Positions 1 through 11,652 of a stretch of 64,000 bases of DNA are shown here, one piece after another (positions within the stretch are counted from its first letter, which is position 1; each line of letters opens with the position of its first letter). The translations under genes were made by a program, and so were the position numbers. The DNA is from Scedosporium boydii (lineage: Eukaryota; Ascomycota; Sordariomycetes; Microascales; Microascaceae). The stretch is from contig NJFT01000024.1 in NCBI GenBank assembly GCA_002221725.1, positions 124,001-188,000 of the forward strand, written 5' to 3'. The notes beneath the pieces were generated by a model. It had not been told where the DNA came from. It saw only the letters and a program-made list of their open reading frames with translations, and ran no database searches.

Positions 1-371
1 CGCTCAAGAACTCCCGACTCAGCATACTATTTCTCCGCCAAACTCACCGCCTCCTCAGCAAGGTTATACCCATCACCCTCAATAGACAGGGACACATATT
101 TATAAATTAAAGCTTAATGAAATACTTTTAATATGTCAACAAATTTAATTTCTAATACACCGGCACTGTGCATGTATTTCGTGATGATCATGAATTAATC
201 GATTGAAATCCCTTAGTCTAAAATGAAAAGGAACAACTCGAGAGGATATACCCGCCTTAGATGACTGGGACCATGCTGGGGAGATGGATAAAAAGTGTAG
301 AGGTGGTCTGGCAACGTGAACGAACCATGCCTGCCTTCATCTCGGTATGTGCCTATCTAGCTCTATAGACA
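1..371. other. Intergenic, AT-rich
   Basis: No gene is seen here. Positions 100-200 are clearly AT-rich compared with the flanking coding DNA. The stretch lies downstream of the PTEN-type gene and should hold its 3' UTR and terminator region. Confidence 0.5.
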
Positions 372-2077
372 TCATAATAGAGTAGGCTTCATGTTCTTCG
401 TCGGCTCTTGGGGGCCCACTTCATCCCCTCGCCCTAGCTCCTCACCGATCTCCTCTCCTTCGGGACCACTACACTTCACTGCTGCCCTCTCCCCCGCCTC
501 AACCTCAGCATCAATCTTCCCGTCCACCTCACCCCCAATCTTCTCCTGATAAACATCCTCTTCCCCCTTCCAATCAGCAGGGCGCACCTCCTGCACGTCC
601 TCCACAACCTCCGGCAACCTCACCTCCTCCTCAACGCCCACGGCCTTCCATACAACGGCGATCTTATCAAACGACCTCGGCGTCTTGATCAACCCCTTCA
701 GCCCATCCATCTCGTCCCAGCAGATCTCGAAGACGCCGCTGGCTTCGGGCTTGCCGTCCCGTTCGGGCCCGTTGCCTTCGAAGAAGGCGTTGAACCAGAC
801 GTGCGCTACGGAGGTGACGAATGTTGGGCCCATGGAGGTAGGGGCCTTGCTGCTGCGGCGCGCGCCGATCTTGACGTCGCTTGTCGGGATGATGATGGGT
901 GAGTTGGGCTTTAGAATGACGGCTGATCCACCAGTGATCTCGGGGGGTGCGTCGTTAACGGGCGACTCCGTTCTCGAAGGCGGGACGAATAAGGTTTGCG
1001 CGGAAGAAGATGGAGAAGAAGAAGAAACCCCGGCGCTGTCGGATTTGAGTCCATCCCATCCCCTTTTCGAAATAGATCGAATCATCTCTTTGGCCTTCTT
1101 CTTCGTCTTCGACTTGGTGCTGCTGCCCACGGATTCGGAAGCGCTCGCATCGCCCTCCGACTCGACCGCAGAACTCCCCGATTCTCCATCAATACTGCTC
1201 CCGGTGGACATCCCCGGACCGTCGACAACAATCTTCTCCTCTCCCCCAAACACGTGAAACGTCTTGATCTTCTTGCCCTCGTCTATATACCCCTCGACGA
1301 AAATGCGCACCGCATCCCTTAATCCCCACACATGGATCTCCACAATCTCCACCTCCCGATCAACATATCTCTTCCCATGTTTCGTCCACCGCTCCACGTA
1401 CGTTATCCACCGCCTCTGGCTCGGAATGGAGACCCCCTCTCCGAACCCGGGCCTCATCCTCCTCTGTGTGAACCGTGCTAGCGCATCGGATGGCTTCCAT
1501 TCACACTCCGCGATCAAGTAACTGCACGTCACCATCCCGCTTCGCCCCTTTCCCGCTTTGCAGTGCACGACCACCACTCTGTTACTCTTCCCCTCTCCAT
1601 CTCCAGTCCCTACCCTAGAAGCCGCCGCGGGATCGCTCACCCCGCCTACGGCCCCTCTCTTCAACTCGCCGCCGTGAAGCCAATTCCTCATACTAGCCAT
1701 GATGAGAGGAACGAGTCTGAACGGTGGAGGGTGGTGATCCGGCCACGGGTAGTGGAGAATGCGCCCGTAGACCGCCTCGTCCGGGTATCCCGTCCCCTCG
1801 GCGCGGAACTCCCATATCGCCCAGTTCTTGCCGTGGCGCTCGTCAAGGAATGAGACGAGCGTATCGAGGGGTGTGCGGTAGGCGCGCTTGGGATAGGATT
1901 GCGAGGGACCGGAGCTTGAGATCAAGTTAGGAGTCTATGTTATGAAGGGGTAGAAGGGGAGAGCCTAGAAGGTACTTACGTGACGATTATATTTTGAGTG
2001 ACGTAGCACAGATCCAGGCCTGTGTCTGCATGCCTCACCCGCGGGCTCGCGACAATCTGTCGCAGGAGAGAGGTCAT
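372..2077 (-). CDS. tep1: PTEN-type phosphatidylinositol-3-phosphatase
   Basis: This is a PTEN/Tep1 dual-specificity phosphatase, expected to remove the 3-phosphate of PI(3,4,5)P3. The model is complement(join(372..1914,1980..2077)), 546 aa. Exon 1 supplies the conserved PTEN start, including a DLCYVTQNIIVT-like block. The intron runs from GTAAGT at 1979 to CAAG at 1915, with CTAAC just before the acceptor. Residues about 90-97 (WPDHHPPP) match the WPD loop. HCKAGKGRS, with Cys near residue 151, is the P-loop signature; the last position is Ser where animal PTEN has Thr. An insert of about 30 residues lies between WPD loop and P-loop, and the C2-like region is broken by a long Ser-rich insert; both are low complexity. 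The acidic C-terminus is poorly conserved. The family call is firm; the lipid rather than protein substrate is inferred from the Lys-rich P-loop. Confidence 0.9.
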
Positions 2078-3255
2078 TCCAAATTTCTCGCAAAGCCTCG
2101 TCCAGACTGTCATACACCGCGGTTTCGTAACAGGCTCTGTGAACTGCTTGAGAGGGACAACCGAGGTCCTCCGGCGATGGGTAAGATAATTATGAGACTA
2201 CTCGGGTACGGGCAAAGTAACGGACTAAAATATATTCATGTGTGAGAGAGAAGAATATGAGGCCCCCCGACTGATGGACGAGATTGTACAAGGACGTTGA
2301 CGTTGCGGTCTCTGAAACGGATTTATTGATCAATCCGCATGGAGCTACAACGCACTACGTCATCGCCTCAAATGGCAGGAGACAGGAGCCGCAGCAGCTC
2401 CGGCGCTTCGCCACCTCAAGCTTCGATCTGCGAAGCGTGACTGAATGCACGAGTTCCGCGCACATGGGGGAGAGGCAGCCGAAGGTTCATTTATCAATCA
2501 CTTGCTACTATCCACAGCCACCGCAGAATACAGGGGGTTCAAGTATCGCGCGGAAAATATGAAAGCACGCTCTGGATAAAAAGATGCAAACCCTAATGGC
2601 ATAAATATCAAGGATTCATACAATTCAACAACTACCAGCAACTCCCCATTTTCAACTTCTTCCAACGGTTCGGCGGTGGTATACAACCTCGGGCATTCCT
2701 CTTCGCTGATGTAAATAATAAACTGCTTTACAGTTGTCTGTCGTGTCGGAAGAAGACACTCTGCACTCTGCGCACTCCGCACTCCGCACTCCGCACAATC
2801 GTAGGAACCTCCAAAGGACATATAAACTGGAAACAAGACTGGGGGAAAAAAGAAAGAAATTTAATGACAATACCGGGCCTATAATCTTCGAAAACTGCGT
2901 TTTGTGGCCATGAGAATAAGCCTCCAAGGCGTACCAACGTTCCTTCTAAAGCAGTCCTAAGGTCCTTCTATGCTTCCGTGTTACACATTAGATCCCCGAG
3001 GTCGTATCTTCGTGCCTAGTGGATTCGGGTCATTTGAACCGTGTGCTTATGTCGCACGTCCACGGTAGGTGTAATGCCGACGGGAAGACGGCAAGTCTAG
3101 ATACGATGGGGGAAGAAAAAAAAGAAAAGAGGGGCTTTGCCACATCAAGACGGCTTCCTAGCTGTCTCGAGGATCGACAAACCCCGTGACTAGGTACGAA
3201 TTGCGTACTTGCACTAGACCCAGAGCCCGGTTGATGATTCGCGTGGGATCGTCGT
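2078..3255. other. Intergenic between two minus-strand genes
   Basis: It contains the promoter of the PTEN-type gene and the 3' side of the POM33-type gene. Only short ORFs without recognisable content are present. A small GCACTCC tandem repeat lies at 2772-2796. Confidence 0.5.
2772..2796. repeat. GCACTCC tandem repeat, three copies plus GCAC
   Basis: The 7-mer GCACTCC is repeated three times without mismatch and followed by a partial copy. Degenerate CTGCACT copies lie just upstream. It is a short microsatellite-like tract in an intergenic region. Confidence 0.8.
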
Positions 3256-4604
3256 TTACGAGGTCTTCTTGGGAGCAGCGGCTCCGCCGTTGGCGTACTG
3301 GTTGATGTCGGTGATCGCGTAGAATCGGCGGACTCCTCCCTTAACACCGTCCCAGGCTTGGCGCGCAGCGGGGGGAGTACCCTGTGAGCCAACGAGTCCG
3401 TCGACCTTGGTCTCCAGCTGCTGGAAAGAGCTCTGAACGTGAGGGCTCTGCGCAAAGCGAGATCGGAGGAAAAGGGTGTAGATTCCGAGAAGGATCCACG
3501 AGCGTCGCTGGAAAGCGATGGCAGAGAGTAGAATGCGGATCCAGAGGAGGATCTCAAGCGAAGAGACGATGGACATCGAGTCGTCGTAGTAGGTCCTGAC
3601 AAAGGCACCGATCTTATCGGAAAGAGGGTTGGGGGCGTACTGTGGCTTGCTATTGGGCGACGAAGTAGGAGCCGAGATCACCTTGGGAGGCTGGATCGTC
3701 GGGATGAGGTTCGCACGCGTGTAGGTGGCAACGTGGAAGACCGAATAGACACAGTACGGGAGCATCGCGAGGGGGTACTGCGGACTAAACAGCCAAACAA
3801 TGGCCATACCTGTAGCGGTGAAAACGGTTTGTTAGTTCGCTATCCCAATCCGAGACCGATCCCGGAACCGACGGCCTACTTCTCCAGCTGAAAAGACATG
3901 TCCTCGCTACTTACCAAGGTATTGCACGTTCTCATCGCTAAGAAGGCCAATCGGGGTAGGCTGGCGAGAGCCGCTCTTGGCCCGGGCCTTGAATGTTTTA
4001 TAAACAACGATACCATAGGTCACTGCAGCTGCGATGAATGCAGTGCGGTATGAGAAACGGGCCATTCCACCATAGTAGTTGAATCGGATCCACGAAAAGC
4101 CATATCGGATAGTAGAAAGGATCAGAGTAAGGTGTCTAGCAAGTTCACAGGTCAGCCAAAATAATTCGGACATAGCCCTTTACATAAGAGCAAAACTGTC
4201 TAGCTCTGTGTAGCCTGATCCGCGCACACGAATTGCTTTGTTTGTAGCTTTGTTTGTGGCTAATCCGCGACATCTCCAGGTGAGGAATGTAGCCTGGCCA
4301 CAGGGGGAAGGCGCAATGATATCTCGCAGTGGGGAACAGAGCTTGAAATTATGGAAACGTACCCAACAAACCAGGCAACTAGAAGAATAAATCATCAGCA
4401 CAAAGGCCAGTTTAGCAAGCATAAGAAGCTTGGGTAAGATGCAAGATTTGGAAATAGACGGGCTTTCCAGTCTCCAGACAAAGAATGGCTGGGTCTTGGA
4501 TTAGCTGACTCGGGAATAAGGTTGGGGGCCATACATTGCAATGTCTTCGCGAGGGTGAGCAGGCGCTCAGAGAGAGGAAGGTTAGGCGAGGGCGGAGGCG
4601 CCAT
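3256..4604 (-). CDS. pom33: POM33/TMEM33-family nuclear pore/ER membrane protein
   Basis: This is a UPF0121 (TMEM33/Pom33/Per33) multi-pass membrane protein of the ER and nuclear envelope, linked in yeast to nuclear pore distribution. The model is complement(join(3256..3809,3915..4135,4363..4378,4535..4604)), 286 aa, in frame throughout. Exon 1 encodes a leader ending in LTLAKTLQ. A 16-nt microexon (4363-4378) then gives FAWFVG, and exon 3 continues HLTLILSTIRYGFSW, the conserved first membrane helix. Further hydrophobic segments lie near residues 60-75, 104-130 and 190-220. Donors are GTATGG, GTACGT and GTAAGT; acceptors are TCTAG, GCTAG and TACAG. An ATG at 4173 opens a longer-looking exon 3, but using it would drop the conserved first helix. 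The C-terminus is short and basic. The family call is firm; pore function is inferred from yeast. Confidence 0.88.
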
Positions 4605-6174
4605 TGCTTCGGTCGGCGATGGCCTTCGAGACTACCGAGGAGGAAGGAATTTTGGTAAAATGAAGATGGGGAGAAAGGCGAGGGGATGTCGTCACACGAG
4701 TTTCGAGAGGGAGCTGGAAATTGGGCGATTGGCGATACGATGTGGGATGGAGGGACGCAAGAATCGAGAAGTTCGAAGCGCGAGATTGCGTTGCTAGAGA
4801 GCGGTAGAGTCGGCGCGACGTGGTTGAGGAGAGACCAGCAGATAGAGTGTGAGGACAGATAAGGTGGAGGTTGAGGTTTGGTGGAAGAGGGAGGAAGTGG
4901 ATCTGGGCCGGGGAGGAAATTTAGAGAAACAATAATGATGTCGACACTTGGAAGTACCGATGCGCTCCTCCAGGACGAAAGTACTTGACGCAAGGTTAAT
5001 AAACGTGGGTACGAGCTACGAAGTACCAAAGGTGTGTGGTGGGAGGTGGGCTGCGGGTGGTGGCACTAGTGCCCTAGTGTGTGGCTGGCAACTGAACAAT
5101 GGGCTGGCGAGTGCTGCGACCTGGTCTATCTGGTCTTTCCTTCCCAGCCGCGAGGGCGCTATTGAACGCGACATTCCTCGCCATTGATGGGCTGTATCCA
5201 CCGACTTACGTATATCTCTCCCACCAAGAAGCTGCGCTCCAGTCTACGTCACAGAAGGACCGTAGCGCCAAGGACCGTTGATCATTGATTGCACTTGTGC
5301 TTGGAATGTTGTAGCATCGCTGGTTCTTAATGAAATCTTGGTCGATTGTTTCAAGAAGAAAAAACAAAGCTCCAGCCTATGCTTATGCACCAGACGATCA
5401 CGGATGATGCCTCTTGTCTTGTCTCGAGGTTTGCATGAGGCCAGGCTCTTGTCGATCTCTTGAGGCCAGGTGGCACGCACTACACTAGCTAAGACATGGC
5501 CAGAGCGAATGCGGCGATTAGGCTCCTGGATTAATTCTGATGACGACTCTGCGATGCTCATACCAATCCCTGCGGCATCCACCCATAGAGAAGAAGATGC
5601 GAAACGAAGACAAAAGAAACCCGGCTTCGTAATTGATATAATAAACACGACATATCAATCTCCGACAAAAGGCCACCTCTCCAAATTATAAAACGGTACA
5701 CCAAAGCCTTGCATGCCAGCGCTTTTCTCTTTAAGATGCTTACCTTTGTCAACGAGACGAGACTTGGGAGTTCTTTTGCTCGAAGCACCATTTTCAGAGT
5801 GTCATCATCATACGACGTCACAGTACGCTCGGTTCCTCCAGGCAGCTTCGCCAATGAACTAAAATACTCAGCATCTTAGAGTTGGAAGGTAATAATGTTA
5901 GTTTACTTTGTACATCGGGAATCTTTTTCACACGCGGCCTGGCTGCCCGCTTAATGGACCCTGGCGGGGGGTTGCTTTCGACGTGACCAAAGGTTGACAA
6001 TCAGCACCTCTATACAGCCTATCTCGCCCTGCTATATTCCGGAAAGTAATGCAGTATGCAGTAATTGATGGGTATCATGACTTGAGTTCCAGCGCCTTTC
6101 TAATGCAACACCCGTGAGGGAAAAAAAAAATACAACGAAAATCTTGCCCCAGCACCCCCCCATGGCTCTGACCA
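4605..6174. other. Intergenic, no gene seen
   Basis: It holds the promoter of the POM33-type gene and the 3' flank of the CTK2-type gene. ORFs here are short, mutually overlapping and compositionally unconvincing. A TACGAAGTAC palindrome sits at 5017-5026. Confidence 0.5.
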
Positions 6175-7812
6175 TCAATGATATCGGCGACCTCCACCAC
6201 CGCCGCCGCCTCCTCCTCCTCCTCCCCCCCCACCTCGTCTATCGTGGGGGTGACCATGGTTCCGTGGGTTCCTCGGATATGGTCCCCATCCACCTCCGCG
6301 CCCGCCACCACCACCGCCGCGACCACGCCCTCGTCCGCCATGGCCGTGTCCGTGGCCATGCCCACGGTCCCGCTGACGACCATGATGTTGGGCATCTGGG
6401 AACCTCTCCGGCTCAGGAATAGGCTCCTCTACTTCAATCTCAAACTCTTCATACTCTTCTTTAAAGTACTCCGAGACATTCTCCGCCTCTCGCCTCGCCT
6501 CCTCGCGATCAAAGACGAAGCGTAGCGTGTTATCTGAGCTCTTGGTCCCCGGCTTGAGTGAGTTGTACGTGGCAGTCATGGTGAGCGCCGTGATAGAGCC
6601 GGGACCGGCGCCGGGCGCTGCCGCCGCTTGGCTTTCGGTTACGGCTCTCGTGGCGCACGGCTGACACGAGAACTCGTGTCGCGAAAGGTCCGGGTTGGCG
6701 TCCAGTTCTGCATTGATCTTGATCTTAACATCGATGAATCTAGCGAGATCGTAACGTAGTCCGAGCTTTGTCGACTTGTGAAACTGGGTGTATAGATCGA
6801 GTAGGTCAAGGATGGTCTCCATGACGCTTTGGCGCGTGACATTCCAGCGAGCTGGGTCAATCTGTCCCACGACGTCCACGTACTGGCAAGTGACGCGGGA
6901 CGTGAGCCCAACAATGGCCAGGACCATAGTTAGGCATGTTTGCTTTATCGGAACGAACGTCTTGTACATGTCCATACACATCTCGTAGGCTATTTGTAAG
7001 AAGGATTTACCCTCCTCAGGACCAAGCAGACTGCGAACGACCTTGATGAGGTACTTTTGAGGGTACCGCGTTCGGAAATCGAAGCCGATGATTTCAAGAA
7101 TCATACGCTCTAGCCCGACCATGACTCGGGATGGCTGTTCAAAGAGCTGCGAGGGTAGTCACGTTAGTACGTCGACTACGAGAATGCTAATGGTCATAGC
7201 GAGAAAGACATGAAAGAAACCAATGTCACGCACCTTATCATCCGGCGTCGTTTGATGGTCGGGATTTTTAAGATTATATGCAGCGCATAGTATATCCTTT
7301 GACTTCTTTATGGTGTCTTCCACCTTACATGCCAGGAAGAGCGCCGCCATGGCCGAGTCTTGAAAGTTATATTCAACCTCTCTATGCCGCAAACGGAATC
7401 GATGGTAGTAGACGGCTGCGGTATCGAAAGTCCGGACTGGTCTGGCAACGGTCTTGTCAGTTTGATTCATTCAAGGCTCAAACAACCCAGTCGGATGAGA
7501 CAACGGAAAGGGACATGGATGTACGCACAATTGGAGCGCCTTGCGGACGTTATCAATCAACTGGACCCCTTGTAGCCGATAATTATCTTCCCGAGTAGGA
7601 TCCGAACCTGCGACCCTCTGCATCTGCCGAATATTTTGCTCGAAGATGTACTGTTCCGGAACGGTCACAATGCCAGGGTGAGGCCCGATGGGCAGCTCCA
7701 GTGCCGCGGATGCGTCATTGTTATGTTCCGTCGCGCCGCTCTTTGGATTCGGTCTGGGCTTCGAAGTTCCAGGAGGCGCGCCGTTTCGTGGTTCTGCCGC
7801 GGTTGAAGCCAT
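6175..7812 (-). CDS. ctk2: CTD kinase subunit beta, cyclin (Ctk2)
   Basis: This is the cyclin subunit of CTDK-I, which with its kinase partner phosphorylates Ser2 of the RNA polymerase II C-terminal repeat. The model is complement(join(6175..7146,7234..7441,7529..7812)), 487 aa. The cyclin box spans roughly residues 90-280, with PVRTFDTAAVYYHRF and the helix around DSAMAALFLACKVEDT. The preferred first splice is CAATT|GTGCGT to GCCAG|ACCAGT, giving QLPVRTF. A nearby in-frame alternative (donor GTACAT, acceptor ACAAG) would add a few residues. The start at 7812 begins MASTAAEP; in-frame codons above it are not conserved-looking. The last 70 residues are Gly/Arg/His-rich, with HGHGHG, RGRGRGG and a run of about 15 Gly before RRYH. 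The tail may bind RNA or self-associate, which is inference. Confidence 0.85.
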
Positions 7813-9020
7813 CGCTGTCTGTCTACCCCCTTCGCGCCTCACGGTCGAGGTCTTGCAATCCCTCGCGAACAATTCTCTTCTTGGATAGAGGCTGGAAAAA
7901 GAGACCAACGTTTCGTTCAATTAGAATCCTTGGGACGATTACAAGCAGGGTGGTTTTATGTTGAAAGAGACTCAAAAGAGACTCCAGTTCCTCGGGCGAA
8001 CGAGACGCGGAAAGACTAGATCGATGAAGAGTGCTGCGATTTGGCGAAGGAGAGCTTTGCCTCTCCAAAAATCAATTCTCAATTAGCTTGCGTCCGAATT
8101 CTGCCCCGCGACTGGAGCTGTGGAGACAGTGTTGATACCATGGGCTAAACACATTTCACACGGACTCCTTACTACTCAAGAAGAAATTGCTTGGGAGGCA
8201 GAATGGCATTTTCACAGTTCCAGTATATAGACGATGGACAACGAACAATTCATTATACTATTATACTATCTGAGAGGTTGGGCAAGCCGGCAAAATCCGT
8301 TTCTCGAAGGCTGTCCTGAGTGAAGTGTTAGCGAAGTGTCCTCGCCAGAAGATGAGGTGCATTGCGTAGAATAAAGAAAATGTTGGATTTCAGAAAAGGA
8401 GTTTGTTTCATTATAAAATTCAAATCCGTCTTGAAACATATTTAAAATGGATATCATCAGGAAGAGCGGCAAGAAAGGGAAGCGAAGTGCGAGAGGTCCA
8501 ACTTACCGATAAGAATCTACCCTGAAGACCACATTGCAATGTTGTTAGCAGAGTCGCTGCCCATACCGACACACGACCCTGGTCTGTAAGACATCCCAAT
8601 TTTAAGGGACTAAGCCCTTATCCTTTCATTGGAGGGTTCACATCGTGTCTTTCACCCTGTTTCACCTCGCATCGCCATCAAATCGTTTCCTCGTTTGTTG
8701 TGGATGTGTGTGGTCAGGACCGCAGCGGGAAAGGTCAGTTTCTCGTTGAAAGTGGGCAAGTTTGATGGGATTTTGATGTGGTTTGAAGTTGAATGCTGAC
8801 CTAAGCATAGAGTCGCGCTGATGATGTAAGAAGCTCCTCAAAGAGCTTCCACGATCTCCTATAGGCTCCGTACCTCATAAGACGCCGGTCTGTTACCCCG
8901 TCAAGGCAGCCGTTCGTTGACGATCGACCTCTCTCTTGTTTCAACAACGAACAGCTTCGACGTGCCGTCTTCTACACAAATTCAGTTTTTATTCCATCAA
9001 ATTCGAACTCGCTAGTCAAG
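7813..9020. promoter_or_regulatory. Divergent intergenic/promoter region of ctk2 and ppt1
   Basis: The CTK2-type gene and the thioesterase gene are transcribed away from each other from this 1.2-kb stretch. No convincing ORF lies between them. No specific factor site was recognised. Confidence 0.5.
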
Positions 9021-10084
9021 ATGCGGCGCATCTCTCTTTCCGAGCTTCTTTGCGCAAGCACCATCTTCTCGGCCATCGCTTCAGCCGCACCAAAGTCCCA
9101 TGCGGATGACGACGATGATGAGACTCCTCTGCCTCTGGTGCTTTGGCATGGTACCTGACCCCCAACTCTCTATTATGGAACCAGCTCTAGTACGCGAAAC
9201 TCACCCATAGCGCGTTAATTCTAGGCCTCGGGGACTCCTTCGCTGGCGAAGGCATGAAGTCTGTTGGAGAACTCGCCGAAACCGTGAACCCCGGAACCTT
9301 TGTCTACCACGTCCAGCTCGGCCAAGACGGCAACGCTGATCGAACGGCCTCCTTCTACGGCAACGTCACGGCCCAACTCGAAGAAGTGTGCGCCGCCCTC
9401 GCGGCACACCCCATTCTCTCCACAGCCCCGGCAATCGACGCCCTCGGCTTCTCCCAAGGAGGCGTGTTCCTCCGCGGCTACATTGAGCGATGCAACAACC
9501 CGCCCGTCCGCAGCCTGGTGACATACGGTAGCCCGCATCTGGGTATTTCCAAGTTCAAGGCGTGCGGCGACACCGACTTCCTGTGCCAGGGTGCCATGGC
9601 GCTGCTGAGGTTCAACACCTGGTCGTCGTTCGTCCAGGGTCGGGTTGTGCCTGCGCAGTACTACCGTGATCCTCAAGCCTATGATAAATATCTCGAGAAC
9701 TCCAACTACCTCGCCGATGTCAACAACGAGCGGCCTGCCAAGAACTCTGCATACAAGGAGAACCTCTCTACGCTCTCCAACTTTGTCATGATCATGTTCC
9801 AGGACGATACCACTCTCATTCCCAAGGAGTCCTCCTGGTTCCAGGAAGTCAACGGCACGGATGTCACTCCCCTTCGCGACACTGATCTCTACAGGGATGA
9901 CTGGCTCGGTCTCCGCGAACTTGATAGCAAGGGTGCCCTCAAGTTTAGGAGGGTTCCTGGCGATCACATGCAAATCAGCGAGGAGTCGCTGAAGAAGATC
10001 ATGTCTTCATACTTTGGACCTTTCAGCAAGAAGTTTAGTGGGGATGACGAGACCGAGGACCACCGTGTCTCGCAAGAGCTCTAA
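9021..10084 (+). CDS. ppt1: Palmitoyl-protein thioesterase
   Basis: This is a PPT1-family alpha/beta hydrolase that removes palmitate from S-acylated proteins, normally in the vacuole or lysosome. The model is join(9021..9150,9225..10084), 329 aa. The intron starts GTACCT at 9151 and ends TTCTAG at 9224; it joins CAT|G to GC to restore LWHGLGDS, the conserved N-terminal motif. Residues 1-23 form a signal peptide (hydrophobic, ending IASAAP), followed by an acidic DDDDDE stretch. The nucleophile is in GFSQGG (Ser near 120). The triad Asp is likely Asp238 in FQDDTTLIP, and the His is His291 in PGDHMQ. Blocks YGSPHLG and WF after the Asp also match the family. The length fits a full enzyme. The fungal protein carries a short charged C-terminal extension. 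Function is firmly supported by the family; location is inferred from the signal peptide. Confidence 0.92.
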
Positions 10085-10403
10085 GAGCTCTGAGTGTTGT
10101 CTTTTCCCCCTTTGTTTATATACTTTTCTCCCTTGGAAACGGATCGCTTTTGGGAAATGGGAGTTTTGATGGGTTTGGCACAGGAACAGCACATTAGTCT
10201 AGAATTACAAGCGTAGAATATCACAGGAATTGCAACAACTCTTCGTCAAAAGATGAGATATCTTCTCTTGGTTCTCAACGTTATTGTCGACGCCTAAACT
10301 TTTGCATGTTTATTATCCGACCCGACCAACGCCTGTTACAAAAGTAGAATGATTTATGTATATGAAAAAAAAAAAACAGGCGAAAAAAAGAAGAAAAAAA
10401 AAT
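10085..10403. terminator. Convergent 3' region
   Basis: The thioesterase gene and the L1-domain gene converge here. The stretch contains AT-rich DNA with A-runs (for example 10365-10402) and no ORF of interest. It probably carries both polyadenylation regions. Confidence 0.45.
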
Positions 10404-11652
10404 TTAATCGTCCAACGCCTTCTTGGCCTTCTCCTTCTGTTTCCTAAGTTTCGACTTCGTCTCGGCAATCTGCTTCAATAGGGTATCGTCGTTGCTTTCA
10501 GGAAGCTTTTGCTTCTTGCTCAGAGGTCCCTTCTTCGTCGTCTCCTTGCCTGCGTCAAGAGCCTTTCGCTTCTTGCCCACATTCGCCTTCTCAGCCTGCT
10601 CGATAGGCTGAGGGGCCTCGGAATCAGCAATGACATCCTTCTCATCAAGCCAGAGCTCGTCGGTCTGCCAAATGGGAAGCGCTGTCGTCTCGGAACCCTT
10701 GATGTAGATGCTCTTGACGTTGCTCCACTTCTTCGGAACGTGTTTCTCGACGAGGGCAGCAGCGACGACCTGGACGTTCTCGGCAACCTGCTCGGGCTTC
10801 CAGGAGGCGTAGCCGACCTTGATGGCGGTGTTGGTCGAAGGGCTTAGCGCGACGAGAGCGGAACCGATGGCCTTTTGGATCTCGGCGGCGATTTCTTTCG
10901 GCGAGGCGGCGTTGACCTCCTCTTCCTCTTCGCCCTTTCGCTTCGGCGCCCGCTTGCCCTTCGCCTTCGCCTTGGGCCTGGATTGCCGGAGCACGACGGG
11001 GATGGGTCGCTTGGCGGTGGTCTTATAGAAGGTCTTACCCAGCGCATTGGGAAGTCGGTTGACTATCCTGTCATCGCCGAGGAAGATGTCGTGCGAGGCA
11101 TAGAGCTGGCGCTGGGCTTCGTATTGCCTGAATTTGGCCCTGAGCTTGGTGTAGCCGATGACGCGGGTTATGCGCGATCGCAGCTCGGCGGGGAATTCTT
11201 CGGAAGCGACAATGTCCTTATAGGCCCTTTGGGGGTCGGCGGTGATGAGGCATATGGACTCGTGGGTGTTGGTGTGCAGAGGGTGAGGAAGGGGGATCTT
11301 GGCTGGCTTCAACCGGTTGGTGTCGACGATGTGGCGCTTGGTGGTGAGGGTCATCCAGACGGGGGTTTCGGCGAGGGTAAGGCTGCCATCGTCCTCGATT
11401 TCGTCAAGAATATTCTTCTTTTCGCTTGCTTCCGACTTTTGCTTGGAGGCCTTCTTGATGTGGCTGAGGAGAGCCTTGGACGCCTTGAGGGTCTGCAGGA
11501 ATGTTAGCCAAGATTCTTCAGGACGAAAAGATGAAGAGAAAACAAAAAAAAAAAAAAAAAAAAAAAAAAGAAAAAAATTGAAATTATACCTGATCAGGGT
11601 CAATGTGCGCATCGCCTTGCGAGGCAGCGACTACTTCTTTCTTAGGCGGCAT
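10404..11652 (-). CDS. Ribosomal L1-domain nucleolar protein (Cic1/Utp30-like)
   Basis: This protein has a ribosomal L1-like fold followed by a long lysine-rich tail, as in the ribosome biogenesis factors Cic1/Nsa3 and Utp30. The model is complement(join(10404..11492,11590..11652)), 383 aa. Exon 1 encodes 21 residues beginning MPPKKEVV and ends CAG|GTATAA; the acceptor is CTGCAG at 11493. L1 features include VWMTLTTKRHI followed by LKPAKIPLPHPL (about residues 70-95), and AIKVGYASW with the helix after it (about 250-275). A KAKGKRAPKRKG insert splits the L1 domain. Residues 320-383 are strongly basic and probably nucleolar or rRNA-binding. The intron contains a run of 26 T on the sense strand. 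I cannot separate Cic1 from Utp30 by eye, so no symbol is given. Confidence 0.82.
11544..11569. repeat. Poly(A)26 (poly(T) in the sense of the intron)
   Basis: There are 26 consecutive A on the plus strand inside the single intron of the minus-strand L1-domain gene. In the transcript this is a long U-run, a plausible but unusually long polypyrimidine tract. Length is likely to vary between isolates or assemblies. Confidence 0.9.

Noticed and set aside
7585..7615. GGTTCGGATCC-like tRNA B-box on the minus strand
   Set aside because: It lies inside CTK2 exon 1 coding for AGSDPTRED and cannot be folded into a tRNA.
9221..9973. 250-codon minus-strand ORF
   Set aside because: It is antisense to the thioesterase gene, whose catalytic motifs and splice sites are convincing; the antisense frame is open because of third-position GC bias.
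10875..11507. 210-codon plus-strand ORF
   Set aside because: It is antisense to the L1-domain gene.
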